64,000 nucleotides of DNA from Bacillus sp. HNG (GCF_003400205.1 NZ_QUQV01000004.1:248001-312000); one strand, 5' to 3'. Counted from the stretch's first letter, positions 26,642-36,018 are shown. Notes: generated by a model from the sequence alone, not told the origin. A program made the numbers and translations.

Positions 26642-27010
26642 ATGGATATAGAACAGGTCTGTAAGGAAATAAACAACAGCGTAGATGAACTAGATTTAGT
26701 AACTGCAAGAAAATACATTGAAGAAAATATTGATTTGTTAAATACTAAAGGGCATTTCTTAAATAAAAATGCTCGGGAACTATTGAAAGTCGTAACCGAT
26801 ATGCATAATTCTGATTACAAGCCGTTACAAAGAAATGAATTAGCCATAATAAATACGATTAATGCCTATGCTACAAAGTTCGATTTAAGAGGATTAAAAT
26901 TGCTTGTAAAGGAAAACTCCCAGCTATTGCTACGCGAGGATCTACTTCCTTATTTTAATAAGGATGCTAAAATTGTACTAGAAGGAATGGGAGCAATTTC
27001 AAAACATTAA
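26642..27010 (+). CDS. Small helical protein with internal duplication
   Basis: I cannot assign a function to this 122-residue protein. It is mostly helical, acidic and soluble. Two halves resemble each other: DLVTARKYIEENIDLL ... FLNKNARELLKVV (residues 18-51) and DLRGLKLLVKENSQLL ... YFNKDAKIVLEGM (about 81-117). Such alpha-repeat layouts often mediate protein contacts. AAAGGAG lies ahead of the ATG. It sits between the chemoreceptor and an IS remnant. Confidence 0.7.
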   Translation: MDIEQVCKEINNSVDELDLVTARKYIEENIDLLNTKGHFLNKNARELLKVVTDMHNSDYKPLQRNELAIINTINAYATKFDLRGLKLLVKENSQLLLREDLLPYFNKDAKIVLEGMGAISKH

Positions 27011-27119
27011 GGACTGTTTCACAATCAACTTCTTAGGAGATAGACGTATTTTCTTTACTCTGAAAAAGGTAATGGAGGTGCTTCAAAATTTCGTGGCCTT
27101 AGTCACGTCAAGTTTGTGT

Positions 27120-27456
27120 TTTAGAGCCAATCGCCTTGTCTATTTGGGTTTTCACAATTCGACCTCTACCAATCACGCCTGAATAAGTAGCTTTTTGGCG
27201 GTCTCTTGCGATTACTATCATCAGACACACTCTTTGTACTGATGCTTGGAGGGCTTTTTCTACCTACGCAAAAAGCAAGGGATTAGAACATTGTCGTTTT
27301 AAATCAGATGGTACAGAGTGTGTCAAAGGGCTGCATCATATACAAAATATCAATAACTATCACAGCCGATTAAAAGGTTGGATGCAACGATTCAATGGTG
27401 TGGCAACAAAATACCTTGACCACTATTTGAGTTGGTTTCAGTTCTTAGAATTGTGA
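27120..27456 (+). pseudogene. Scrambled IS1595-type transposase remnant
   Basis: Two pieces of one transposase lie in opposite orientation. On the plus strand 27235-27456 encodes CTDAWRAFSTYAKSKGLEH, then HHIQNINNYHSRLKGWMQRF and YLDHYLSWFQFLEL-stop, the C-terminal end of IS1595/ISXO2-type transposases (the HSRLKGW stretch is diagnostic). Just upstream the SSDTL residues are in another frame, a one-base frameshift. On the minus strand 27215-27120 encodes VIARDRQKATYSGVIGRGRI, a middle part of the same protein family. So the element is truncated, frameshifted and internally inverted, and cannot transpose. I could not define terminal inverted repeats. Confidence 0.75.
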
Positions 27457-27599
27457 GACATCGAAGTGAAATGTATCTTTTACTAAAATTCTTGTAGATA
27501 GTTGTTTGTTACAATCAATGATACTTATCAGTCGCTAAGAACGTAAAGTTTGTAAGAACAATGATATAAATTTAGCACTTTTGGGAAAGGAGGAATCTT

Positions 27600-27833
27600 G
27601 TGACATATTTATTATTTGTTATATTTCTTGGAATTTTGATTTTACAGTTTGTTTGGGTAAAAAAAGCAAGAACATCTAAAACCTTAATTTTGCCTATTTT
27701 ATTCAGTTTGGTCTACCTTTCTATTATTATCTTTAAATTTGATTTTGGCACTTTTTTAATACCTTTTACTGTTTTATGTATTGTTCTTTGGTTACTATTT
27801 ATTTGGAAACTGTATTTAAATAAAAGAGGGTAA
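27600..27833 (+). CDS. Small membrane protein, unknown
   Basis: A 77-residue protein made almost wholly of three hydrophobic helices (LLFVIFLGILILQFVWV, LILPILFSLVYLSIIIF, FLIPFTVLCIVLWLLFIWKL) with short basic turns (KKARTSK, LNKRG). It starts at GTG after a strong AAAGGAGG. It is a plausible real gene, possibly an immunity-type or membrane-stress peptide, but I recognise no family. A weak hairpin with TTTTTT follows near 27888-27915. Confidence 0.65.
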   Translation: MTYLLFVIFLGILILQFVWVKKARTSKTLILPILFSLVYLSIIIFKFDFGTFLIPFTVLCIVLWLLFIWKLYLNKRG

Positions 27834-27989
27834 TCGGTAACTAGATTGGTTAAATGATTTAGAAATCATTTAAGTAATATACTAAAAGGAACTTCCTTTG
27901 GATGTTCTTTTTTATGGTATATTTATCAACATTCTTCTTTAACATAGCCTTTTTAAAAAAGAAAGTTTCCCTGTACCAGTTGAAAGTTA

Positions 27990-28028
27990 GAAGACTAGCA
28001 ATCTAGTTATGATTGCTAGTCTTCTTTG
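27990..28028. terminator. GACTAGCA-type terminator 2
   Basis: GAAGACTAGCAAT / ATTGCTAGTCTTC, 9-base loop, then TTTGTG. It is palindromic enough to act on either strand and is followed about 36 bp later by a GCGCAATT array, as at 43522. Confidence 0.75.
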
Positions 28029-28063
28029 TGTTAGGCACACGAAAAAGGACCGACCTAAATCGC

Positions 28064-28172
28064 TAAAGCGCAATTATACGAAATAATGCGCAAATCCTCC
28101 TCGTTAAAGCGCAATTCCCTAAAATAAAACACAATTCCACTCCATTAAAACGCAATTCCCCAAAATAAAACC
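28064..28172. repeat. GCGCAATT tandem array 2
   Basis: About five degenerate units of 20-21 bp with the core TAAAGCGCAATTCC (variants AATGCGCAAATCC, AAAACACAATTCC, AAAACGCAATTCC). It follows a GACTAGCA hairpin. Confidence 0.8.
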
Positions 28173-28221
28173 ATCACGAAAGGCATTGTACCTTTTTTAG
28201 CCAAGGGGAAAAACCTAATTA

Positions 28222-28252
28222 AAAAGGCTGCCAATTACCATGGCAGCCTTCC
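28222..28252 (-). terminator. Terminator after secreted unknown
   Basis: AAGGCTGCCA / TGGCAGCCTT with a 7-base loop. On the minus strand it is followed by TTTTTAATT, so it ends the gene at 28263. Confidence 0.85.
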
Positions 28253-28262
28253 TACGTTTCAC

Positions 28263-29333
28263 TTATTTTTCTGGAACAAAGTATATAACAGATGGACCAG
28301 ATGCGCCACCTGGAAGACTTGTGACGAAATCATATTGATTCCCGTTGGCTCCAATTGTTTCAGTCGCAAACTTCCATGCATTGACATAGCTTAGAAATCC
28401 GGTCGTGTTAAGTTTACCGTTCCATACCATAGCAAAATGACCGAATCCACCTGCTGGGTTATCGTAGATGGAGAGTTGCAGTGGATGATGTAAGCTATTT
28501 TCCACGTTAACGTCTAAATTATATAAAACACCATAATTTCCATTGTTAATCACAGGCTTATTTCCATCAACGACACTAATTCCTTCTTCGTATTCTCCTG
28601 GTAATTTATCGCTCCATTGACCATAAGCAGCGGATGAAAGTCGAATATAGGCATTTCCCAATTCAGTATCATACGTAAGTGTACCTTCGCGATCAAAATG
28701 TGGAAAACTTCCGCGTACATGTGAATCAGGCGGTAAGATTTCTACAGAAAGCGGGTCAGCTGGACGTTCTGCATAGTTAAGTGTTGTAGCAGTAACAGTA
28801 GCCGGCTCATGACCATGTTTCGTATAGACATCATATTGTGCAATTCCACTTACCGTTTCTCCATCGTTTGCATTGGTTTCCAAGTAATAGCTTTCACCAG
28901 GAAGTAAAGTCTGAATGTATTTTTTTTCAGCTTTTTCTTCAAGGAATTGTACTAACGCTTCTTTTCCGGCTACGTCAGGATAAATACTTACTGAAGCTCC
29001 AACACCTTTAGAGAATAACATTACTGGTTCATCTGAAGTATTTGTTAGTGCTAGGCTGACGTTTCGATTCTCTCCACTCACATTCTGATGATGCCAAAAT
29101 ACACGGAATTCGCCTGTAGCAGTGTCGCGATAAAACGCACCACTGTCGGAGTATGTTTCTGGAGAATCACTAAGTATTAGTTTTCCTCCTGTTTGTTTTA
29201 ATTCTGGTTTTTCCAAGTGAACTGCAGGCTTAAGCGTTTCAATAGGTACATAATTTTCATTGGCAGAGGTCTGGTTTGGCAGTAGAAATGCCAATAAAAC
29301 AGTACCTAAAACGAAAGCAGACTTCATTTTCAT
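28263..29333 (-). CDS. Secreted protein of unknown function
   Basis: A 356-residue exported protein. The signal peptide is MKMKSAFVLGTVLLAFLLPNQTSA-NE. I chose the ATG preceded by GAGGAGG; an in-frame TTG further upstream overlaps that site. The mature part looks all-beta with Ig- or jelly-roll-like strands (GEFRVFWHHQNVSGENRNVSLALT then NTSDEPVMLF; LTYDTELGNAYIRLSS). Trp and Tyr are frequent, and the chain ends with GGASGPSVIYFVPEK. I recognise no catalytic motif. It is transcribed alone, towards its own terminator, and divergently from the glycan cluster, so a surface role in the same glycan system is conceivable but unproven. Confidence 0.7.
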   Translation of the reverse strand: MKMKSAFVLGTVLLAFLLPNQTSANENYVPIETLKPAVHLEKPELKQTGGKLILSDSPETYSDSGAFYRDTATGEFRVFWHHQNVSGENRNVSLALTNTSDEPVMLFSKGVGASVSIYPDVAGKEALVQFLEEKAEKKYIQTLLPGESYYLETNANDGETVSGIAQYDVYTKHGHEPATVTATTLNYAERPADPLSVEILPPDSHVRGSFPHFDREGTLTYDTELGNAYIRLSSAAYGQWSDKLPGEYEEGISVVDGNKPVINNGNYGVLYNLDVNVENSLHHPLQLSIYDNPAGGFGHFAMVWNGKLNTTGFLSYVNAWKFATETIGANGNQYDFVTSLPGGASGPSVIYFVPEK

Positions 29334-29527
29334 TCCTTTTCCTCCTCTCAATTATATTGAAATCCCAATAATGGCTGTTTAATCATCTTTGGAGGTTGAG
29401 ATGGGAATTCAATGTTTATGTCAATTCGATTGTCGATGGATATATCCTTCTTTTTTATAAAAAATGAGGAAAAAGTCCCCTTTTTTAATTAAGGCAGGTT
29501 CGCTGTTCCTGGAAAAAGTGGTGAAGA

Positions 29528-29550
29528 ATGGACCTGTCCCCTTGACCCCA
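29528..29550. repeat. GGGACAGG-family repeat, copy 11
   Basis: TGGACCTGTCCCCTTGACCC then CA. It lies in the leader of the RpiR gene. The frame open upstream of the true start runs through it. Confidence 0.5.
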
Positions 29551-29652
29551 CGCGGAGAGTTTTGTATTCTAGAGTTGGAGGATATATTCTCTTTTAAACA
29601 AACTGGAGGAATATTTCTTCAAAACCTTTCTAATCAAAAAAGGAGAATTTTT

Positions 29653-30510
29653 ATGCCAAAAACAGAGAAAGTAAATCCGTTATTAATTATCAACTCTGTA
29701 TATAACTCACTTACGAAAACAGAACAAAAGGTAGCAGACTATATAATGGTCAATCATGCGGAAGCCGTATATTCCTCTGTTACGGATTTAGCGGAAGTTG
29801 TTGGGGTTGGCGAGACAACGGTTTTACGTTTTTGCCGAAAATTAGGCTATCGAGGGTTTCAGGAATTTAAATTAGCAGTCGCACAAAATCTCATGGAAGC
29901 AGATGAACAGGTTTACGGGAAAATAGATGAAGATGATTCCGTTGATGTAATCGCAAAAAAGATTGCCAACCAAAATGTAAGTGCTTTAAATGATACAGTG
30001 GCACTTCTTCAAGATAAAACATTACAGCTAGCGGTAGAAAAGATTAATAATGCTAAGAAAATCTTTTTCTTTGGCGTGGGTTCATCAGGCTTTACGGCTT
30101 TAGATGGCAAACATCGCTTAATGAGACTAGGCTATAATACGGAGCATGTCTCTGATTCGCATATCATGTCAATGACTGCTTCGCTATTAGGAGAAGAGGA
30201 TTTAATTATTGCGATCTCTTCATCGGGGAGCACGAAGGACGTTGTTGATGCGATTGAAATTGCGAAGGAAAACAAGGCGTATATCATTTGTATCACAAAC
30301 CAAGCGAGGTCACCAATCACTAAATATGCGGATTTAATTCTTCTAGCTGCAAATAAAGAATCTCCATTTGAAGGTGGCATTTTTTCTTCCAAGATTGCTC
30401 AGCTTTTACTATTAGATGTTCTAGCAACGACCGCTGCCTTAAATAATAAAGAACAAGCATCTAGAGCTATTAAAAATACTGCAGAATCCGTTCTGGACAA
30501 ATTGTACTAA
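29653..30510 (+). CDS. RpiR/MurR-family sugar-phosphate regulator
   Basis: A 286-residue transcription factor. Residues 1-77 are the RpiR winged helix (SLTKTEQKVADYIM ... VGETTVLRFCRKLGYRGFQE then FKLA). Residues about 110-260 are a SIS sugar-phosphate-binding domain (IFFFGVGSSGFTALDGKHRL, IAISSSGSTKDVV). The ATG at 29653 follows AAAAAGGAG; the longer frame to 29464 has no ribosome site. It opens the aminosugar cluster and probably senses an intracellular aminosugar phosphate such as ManNAc-6-P or GlcNAc-6-P (inference). Confidence 0.9.
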   Translation: MPKTEKVNPLLIINSVYNSLTKTEQKVADYIMVNHAEAVYSSVTDLAEVVGVGETTVLRFCRKLGYRGFQEFKLAVAQNLMEADEQVYGKIDEDDSVDVIAKKIANQNVSALNDTVALLQDKTLQLAVEKINNAKKIFFFGVGSSGFTALDGKHRLMRLGYNTEHVSDSHIMSMTASLLGEEDLIIAISSSGSTKDVVDAIEIAKENKAYIICITNQARSPITKYADLILLAANKESPFEGGIFSSKIAQLLLLDVLATTAALNNKEQASRAIKNTAESVLDKLY

Positions 30511-30537
30511 TACAACTAGTAGAAAAAGGTGGTAATC

Positions 30538-31134
30538 ATGGTTTCTTCAAATAATAAACTATTTGAAGTTCTAGAATATATCGTAGATTTGGTTCTATTA
30601 AACTTTTTATTTATTATATGTTCACTTCCTTTAGTAACAGCATATCCTGCCTTTGTTGCTCTGGTGGGGGCTATCAAATATACATCAGAAGAGGATCCAA
30701 CACCTGCATGGAAACTATTTTTCAAGCTATTTTACAATTATTTAAAAAAAGGGTTGAAACTTTGGTTGGCTCTTCTTTTGGTATCAGTTGTCATCATTGG
30801 GGACATCATTGCTGCTTTTTATATGCCAAATGTCCTCCAAAACTTTCTTCTTCCTTTTAATATCATTGTGATTCTTGTTTTTTTCGGGGTATTTAGCTAT
30901 CTTACAAAACTATTTATTTTGGGAGAACATCATTTTAAAACGTTAGTGGTCCGGAGTTTTTTTCTCTTCTTTAGGAAACCGCTAAAACCCTTACTCATCA
31001 CGATTATCAATGGCTTTATCGTTATTTTATCTATCTATTTAAGGTTTGTTCCGTTTGTTATTGGCTTTAGTCTTCTAGCATTCACCTATTATTTTCTGAT
31101 GTTTGCACGGGATCATGAAATGGAGAATAGTTAG
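30538..31134 (+). CDS. DUF624 (YesL-like) membrane protein
   Basis: A membrane protein of about 198 residues with five to six hydrophobic helices and the DUF624 opening (LFEVLEYIVDLVLLNFLFII then CSLPLVT ... AYPAFVALVGAIKY). Such proteins accompany CUT1-type sugar ABC importers in Firmicutes; their exact role is not established. AAAAAGGTGG precedes ATG 30538. It lies between the regulator and the binder of the same cluster. A GGAGATTT/AAATCTCC inverted repeat follows at 31150-31193. Confidence 0.8.
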   Translation: MVSSNNKLFEVLEYIVDLVLLNFLFIICSLPLVTAYPAFVALVGAIKYTSEEDPTPAWKLFFKLFYNYLKKGLKLWLALLLVSVVIIGDIIAAFYMPNVLQNFLLPFNIIVILVFFGVFSYLTKLFILGEHHFKTLVVRSFFLFFRKPLKPLLITIINGFIVILSIYLRFVPFVIGFSLLAFTYYFLMFARDHEMENS

Positions 31135-31220
31135 ATTAGAATAAAAAATGGAGATTTTTTTATTTTTTTACAAAAAAGGTGGATTAAATCTCCAAAAGGT
31201 GATACATTTTTAATAGAGAG

Positions 31221-31249
31221 TTGATTCTCTGATGAAAGCGCTTAATAAA
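31221..31249 (+). promoter_or_regulatory. Promoter overlapped by a cre-like site
   Basis: TTGATT, 17 bases, AATAAA. TGAAAGCGCTTAAT (31233-31246) matches the left half and core of the CcpA cre consensus and lies across the spacer and -10, where CcpA would repress. It precedes the binder gene by about 85 bases. Confidence 0.6.
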
Positions 31250-31334
31250 TCCTGGTTTTGAAGTCTAATAGGGGGTGCACAAAAACAATTACTATTAGGA
31301 CTCGAAACTCAAAAAATCCAACGAGGTGAGAAAA

Positions 31335-32621
31335 ATGAGTAGATTCAAAAAAGTACTATCTGTAGCTATGGTGTTTTTACTTGTTTTAGGTGTCTTAGCT
31401 GCATGTGGCTCTGAAGATTCAGGAGCAAAAGATTCAGGCTCAGATTCAAAAAAAGGCGGAGACGAAAAAGCAACAGTTGAGTTTTGGACAATTTCGCTTC
31501 AACCAACATTTAATGACTATTTCAATGATCTTATTGCAAAGTATGAGGAAGAAAATCCAAATGTAAAGATAGATTGGAAAGACTTCCCGTATGATGCCGT
31601 TCAAAACAAATTATTAACAAGTATTGCAAGTAAACAAGCTCCAGACGTAGTTAACTTAAATACTGAGCTTGCGAACCAAATGGCTTCAAAAGGTGCATTG
31701 GTTGACTTCAACCAACAATTAACAGATGAGCAAAAAGGAATCTATTTTGAAGGAATCTATGATTCTACTGCACAAGGTGAAGGTGTATATGCGCTTCCTT
31801 GGTATACAGGTATTCCAGTCCTTTATATCAATACAGAGTTAGCGGAAAAAGCTGGCCTTGATATAAATACTCCACCAGCAACAAAAGCAGACTTAGCAGA
31901 TTGGGGTAAACAAATTCAAGATAAAACGGGTGCTTTTGGATACGTATTCACAATGGAAACTCGTTCCATTCTTGAAGAAGGCTTTAAAATTGTCGAAGGT
32001 GATAAAGCTGTATTCAATAACGACGAAGTTAAAGAATATATCCAAAGCAATATTGATTTAATTGGTGATGGGGTAATTCCTAAAGATATTCCTGCATTCG
32101 ATAAGCAAGTTCAATTATTTGGTAGTGAGCAAGTAGCGATGATTATCTCAAGCTCTTCATTTATTAACCAATTGAAAACGGCTTCACCTGATGTATATGA
32201 AAAAACAATCGCAGTTCCAGCTCCACTTGGAAAAGCAGGAATTCGTTTTACAAACTCTATGAATCTAGTTGTTCCAAAGGATTCGAAGAATGTTGATGCA
32301 GCAACTGCTTTTGCACATTATGTAACAAACGATGCAAACCAATTGGCATTCTCTGAAGTAGCAAGCACACTTCCATCTACTAAGGAAGCTGCAAAGAATG
32401 AATTCTTCTATAAGAATGATGGCACTTTAGAGGGACAAGCTTTAACTGCTTCTGTTGAAAGCTTAGATAAAGCAACAGACTTTTATCTTGGAATTGAAAA
32501 CGCTAACGATGTGAATAAAACATTAAATAAGCATCTTCAAAACATCTACATCAATGATCAAGATCTTGATGCTGAGCTTGAAGCAGCAGAAAAAGAAATT
32601 AATGATATTTTAGCTCGCTAA
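31335..32621 (+). CDS. Sugar ABC transporter binding lipoprotein
   Basis: A 428-residue extracellular solute-binding protein of the CUT1 family. Lipobox LAAC after a hydrophobic signal (VLSVAMVFLLVLGVLAACGS), then a Ser/Asp/Lys linker. The mature chain begins TVEFWTISLQPTFNDYFNDL, the usual first strand of family 1 binders, and carries PDVVNLNTELANQMASKGAL and a VALPWYTGIPVLYIN-like hinge segment. ATG 31335 follows GAGGTGAG. It should deliver an oligosaccharide to the two permeases downstream. A strong hairpin follows the gene. Confidence 0.92.
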   Translation: MSRFKKVLSVAMVFLLVLGVLAACGSEDSGAKDSGSDSKKGGDEKATVEFWTISLQPTFNDYFNDLIAKYEEENPNVKIDWKDFPYDAVQNKLLTSIASKQAPDVVNLNTELANQMASKGALVDFNQQLTDEQKGIYFEGIYDSTAQGEGVYALPWYTGIPVLYINTELAEKAGLDINTPPATKADLADWGKQIQDKTGAFGYVFTMETRSILEEGFKIVEGDKAVFNNDEVKEYIQSNIDLIGDGVIPKDIPAFDKQVQLFGSEQVAMIISSSSFINQLKTASPDVYEKTIAVPAPLGKAGIRFTNSMNLVVPKDSKNVDAATAFAHYVTNDANQLAFSEVASTLPSTKEAAKNEFFYKNDGTLEGQALTASVESLDKATDFYLGIENANDVNKTLNKHLQNIYINDQDLDAELEAAEKEINDILAR

Positions 32622-32634
32622 TATATGAAAATTG

Positions 32635-32663
32635 AATGGGCAGATGAATTTCTGCCCATTTTC
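32635..32663 (+). terminator. Hairpin after binder gene
   Basis: AATGGGCAG / CTGCCCATT with an 8-base loop, then TTCAAT. No real U run, so it likely protects the binder mRNA or attenuates. Confidence 0.65.
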
Positions 32664-32681
32664 AATAGGAGGGAAATACCC

Positions 32682-33581
32682 ATGGGAAAGAAAAGAGCTT
32701 CCGGTTATAGCCGATTTACCGAGGTTCAAACAGCCTGGCTTTTCATGGCACCAGGGTTACTATTACTTGCTCTTTTTACCTTTTGGCCGATTATTTTCAG
32801 TGTTCCTTTGGCGTTTACCAACTATTCGGTTATCGGTGAAACGAGTTTCGTAGGACTTGACAACTTTAAACGTGCATTTTCTGACGTTGATTTTATTGCT
32901 TCGATTAAAAACTCTCTATTATATATGATTATCGTACCTTTTATCCAAATCATCTCTATCTTAATGGCTATTTTAGTGAATCGAAATATAGCGGGTATTA
33001 AGTATTTCAGAACAGCCTATTATATTCCAGTTGTAACATCGATGGTTGCAGTTGCAATTATCTGGGGCTGGTTAATGAGCTCAAACGGGGTTCTAAACTA
33101 CCTCTTAATGTCAGTTGGGATCATTAGTGAAAAAGTAAACTGGCTATCTGATAAAGACACAGCACTTTGGGCTTTAATGTTTATAACCTTATGGAAGGGC
33201 CTAGGGTATTACATGATGATCTATCTTGCGGGCCTTCAAGCAGTTCCAACGGATTGTATCGAGGCAGCAAAAATTGATGGTGCGAGTAACTTCCAAATCA
33301 TTCGTAAGATTACCATTCCTTTATTAAAGCCATATGTGTTCTTCTGTACACTCATTTCCTTAATGGCAGCGATTCGTGTATTTGATGAAGTTTTCGTCTT
33401 AACTTCTGGTGGTCCTGGTAATGCAACCTTAACGAGCAGTGTGTATATCTACCAACAAGGTTTCGAACAATTTGAGTTTGGTTATTCATCTGCATTAGGC
33501 TTGATTGTTAGTTTCATTATTATGTTCTTTAGTATTTTCATCTTCGTGTTTAACAAGAAGGGTGGTGTAAATCCATATTAA
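32682..33581 (+). CDS. Sugar ABC permease (MalF/UgpA type)
   Basis: A 299-residue permease with six helices. The EAA loop, which docks the ATPase, reads AVPTDCIEAAKIDGASNFQI then IRKITIPLLKPY. FVGLDNFKRAF near residue 60 is the usual periplasmic-loop motif. AGGAGGG precedes ATG 32682; the longer frame to 32625 lies in the hairpin. It pairs with the next gene. The transporter's ATPase is not in the window. Confidence 0.93.
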   Translation: MGKKRASGYSRFTEVQTAWLFMAPGLLLLALFTFWPIIFSVPLAFTNYSVIGETSFVGLDNFKRAFSDVDFIASIKNSLLYMIIVPFIQIISILMAILVNRNIAGIKYFRTAYYIPVVTSMVAVAIIWGWLMSSNGVLNYLLMSVGIISEKVNWLSDKDTALWALMFITLWKGLGYYMMIYLAGLQAVPTDCIEAAKIDGASNFQIIRKITIPLLKPYVFFCTLISLMAAIRVFDEVFVLTSGGPGNATLTSSVYIYQQGFEQFEFGYSSALGLIVSFIIMFFSIFIFVFNKKGGVNPY

Positions 33582-33582
33582 T

Positions 33583-34428
33583 ATGGATGGGCCTATGAAA
33601 AAAAAGAACCTACTAAAAAAAATTCTCAATAAAACCTTCGTTTATGCGTTGTTAATCATTTTTGCGCTATTTATGATGGGACCATTCTTATGGCTGTTAA
33701 GTGTATCACTGATGCCAGGGAAAAATATCTTTGCTTTTCCACCTGCGATACTTCCAACCTTTATTGATTTCAAAAACTATTTGGAAGTATGGGAGTATAT
33801 GGACTTTCTTAAATATATCTGGAATACGGTGATTATCACCTTCCTAGGTGTTACCTTTAGTATTCTATTTAGTGCGTTAACTGCATATCCATTAGCTATT
33901 TTTAAATTTAAAGGAAGAAACTTTATTTTCTTGTTACTCGTTTCTACGATGATAATTCCTGCAGCTGCAGGCCTAGTTGTTAACTATTTAACGATTAATA
34001 AAATGGGATTAATTAATACCTTTACTGGAGTAGTTCTTCCTACGCTTGTTTCCGTATTTAACGTATTCCTGTTCAGACAGGCATTCATGGGAATTCCAAC
34101 AGATATTAGGGACTCTGGAAAAATGGACGGAGCTTCCGAACTTCGAATTTGGGGTCAATTGATGATGCCAATGATCAAACCAGCTGTAGCGGTTGTTGGA
34201 TTATTTGAATTTATGGCGAACTGGAATAGCTTCTTATGGCCAATCATAGTGTTAAATACAGAAAAATACCCATTAGCCTCAGCATTGAGCTTTTTAAATG
34301 GTCAGTTTTCATATAACTTTGGGTGGATTGCTGCCGGCACGGTCATTTCGGTATTACCAATCATCTTCGTCTTTTTATTCACTCAAAAATATTATATGGA
34401 AGGTATTTCAGGTGCGGTTAAAGGATAA
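33583..34428 (+). CDS. Sugar ABC permease (MalG/UgpE type)
   Basis: A 281-residue second permease of the CUT1 importer with six helices and the EAA loop GIPTDIRDSGKMDGASELRI then WGQLMMPMIKP. It begins one base after the stop of the first permease, so translation is probably coupled; a second ATG at 33595 is an alternative start. The C-terminal KYYMEGISGAVKG is the standard family ending. Confidence 0.92.
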   Translation: MDGPMKKKNLLKKILNKTFVYALLIIFALFMMGPFLWLLSVSLMPGKNIFAFPPAILPTFIDFKNYLEVWEYMDFLKYIWNTVIITFLGVTFSILFSALTAYPLAIFKFKGRNFIFLLLVSTMIIPAAAGLVVNYLTINKMGLINTFTGVVLPTLVSVFNVFLFRQAFMGIPTDIRDSGKMDGASELRIWGQLMMPMIKPAVAVVGLFEFMANWNSFLWPIIVLNTEKYPLASALSFLNGQFSYNFGWIAAGTVISVLPIIFVFLFTQKYYMEGISGAVKG

Positions 34429-34470
34429 ATCATCTGAAATAAAAAGTACTAAGAAAAAGGGAGATTTCGA

Positions 34471-36018
34471 ATGTACAAAATTGCTTATATCCCATTAGAC
34501 GAACGCCCATGTAACTATGATTTTCCTAACCTTCTAACAGGGAACAAAGACTCCTCTTCCAATGGGAAAGTGAATCTAGTAAGACCCAATTTGGAACTGA
34601 TGGGGGATAAAAAGGTACCAGGAAACACAGAGAAAATGTGGGAATGGCTTTACGAGGAAGCTACGGATGCGGATGGTCTGATTCTTTCATTAGATACGTT
34701 GTTATATGGAGGAATTATCCCGTCCAGATTGCATCATCTAACTTTGGATGAGTGTAGGAATGCACTCGCCAGGCTTTCACGAATTAAAGAAATTAATCCA
34801 AATGTAAAAATATACGCATTCAATTTAATTATGAGATGTCCAAAGTATTCAAGCAGTGATGAGGAACCGGACTATTATGAAGACTGGGGAAGTGAAATTT
34901 TCCAATATGGGAAGTTGCATCATCTCATTTCTGCCAATCTTGCATCGGAAGAAGAAAAAAAGCAGTACGAAAATCTAAAACAACAGATTCCAAAAGAGGT
35001 TGTTGATGATTATCTATCTAGAAGAAAAATCAATGTTGAAGTAAATAAGCTTGCACTCGAATTTGTGAGTAATGGAACGATTGATTTTATGATCATTCCG
35101 CAGGATGATTCCGCACCTTACGGATGGACAGCGATAGATCAGCAGGAGGTTAGAGGAGCGATTGCCTCTCATAATCTTGAGCTAGATGTGTATATGTATC
35201 CTGGGGCAGATGAGGTTGGGTGTACGTTGCTCGCCAGAATGATCAATAGCTTTAAAGGAAAAAGACCATTGGTATACCCAGTTTTCTCAAGCAATCAAGG
35301 CCCTTCTGTCACACCGTTATATGAAGATCGTCCCTTAATGGAGACTCTTAAATATCAAATATTGGCAGCAGGTGGACTCATGACTTCGAATATCGCTGAA
35401 GCTGATTTTGCGTTATTTGTAAATTCGCCAGTCGAGCCAATGATGGAGGCTGCCTACCAGGATCAGCTAAGTACAAAATATCAGGTGAATCGAAACCTAA
35501 TCGATTTTGTAGAGCAGCTTGAATATACAGTAAAAGAACGAAACATTCCATGCGTAGTGGGCGATGTTGCCTTTGCGAATGGTTCAGATTTAGGACTGTT
35601 AAAGCTATTAAAAAGAAAAAATCTTCTTTTTAGATTAGCTGGATACGCAGGCTGGAATACAAGTTCAAATACACTCGGAACATGCATTGCACAAGGAATG
35701 ATTCACAATGTGTATGGTAGCTCACAAACTCATAAGAATTTTCTTGCCTTACGCTATGTCGAAGATGCTGGATATTGCAGCGTCGTCAGAAAAAATATCA
35801 CAAATAACGTGTTACCTGAATTAGGCTATGACTATTTCCTTCTGGACGGGAAACGCGGCAAGGTTTCTGAAATGGTCCTAAAACAATTAAACGAGTTTAT
35901 CAAGGAAAATCTTAGTGGTGAAGAAAACGATCTACTCATTAAAGAATGCTACATGCCTTGGAACCGTATGTTTGAAGTTGGTTTGGATGTTGAACATATA
36001 CCTAGAGTAAATAACTAG
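34471..36018 (+). CDS. DUF4127 family protein
   Basis: A 515-residue cytoplasmic protein of the DUF4127 family; the opening IAYIPLDERPCNYDFPNLL and the LILSLDTLLYGGIIPSRLHH block are characteristic. No signal peptide or membrane helix is present. Conserved acidic and His residues (QDDSAPYGW; YMYPGADEVG; YSSSDEEPDYYEDWG) suggest a metal- or sugar-binding active site, but no reaction is established for the family. It lies inside the aminosugar operon between the ABC permeases and the FAD enzyme, so a catabolic step on the imported glycan is likely (inference). AAAGGGAG precedes the ATG. Confidence 0.85.
   Translation: MYKIAYIPLDERPCNYDFPNLLTGNKDSSSNGKVNLVRPNLELMGDKKVPGNTEKMWEWLYEEATDADGLILSLDTLLYGGIIPSRLHHLTLDECRNALARLSRIKEINPNVKIYAFNLIMRCPKYSSSDEEPDYYEDWGSEIFQYGKLHHLISANLASEEEKKQYENLKQQIPKEVVDDYLSRRKINVEVNKLALEFVSNGTIDFMIIPQDDSAPYGWTAIDQQEVRGAIASHNLELDVYMYPGADEVGCTLLARMINSFKGKRPLVYPVFSSNQGPSVTPLYEDRPLMETLKYQILAAGGLMTSNIAEADFALFVNSPVEPMMEAAYQDQLSTKYQVNRNLIDFVEQLEYTVKERNIPCVVGDVAFANGSDLGLLKLLKRKNLLFRLAGYAGWNTSSNTLGTCIAQGMIHNVYGSSQTHKNFLALRYVEDAGYCSVVRKNITNNVLPELGYDYFLLDGKRGKVSEMVLKQLNEFIKENLSGEENDLLIKECYMPWNRMFEVGLDVEHIPRVNN

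Noticed and set aside
27181-27456. Intact transposase gene
   Set aside because: The frame is broken by a one-base shift at about 27231 and the upstream part is inverted. Only a remnant is present.
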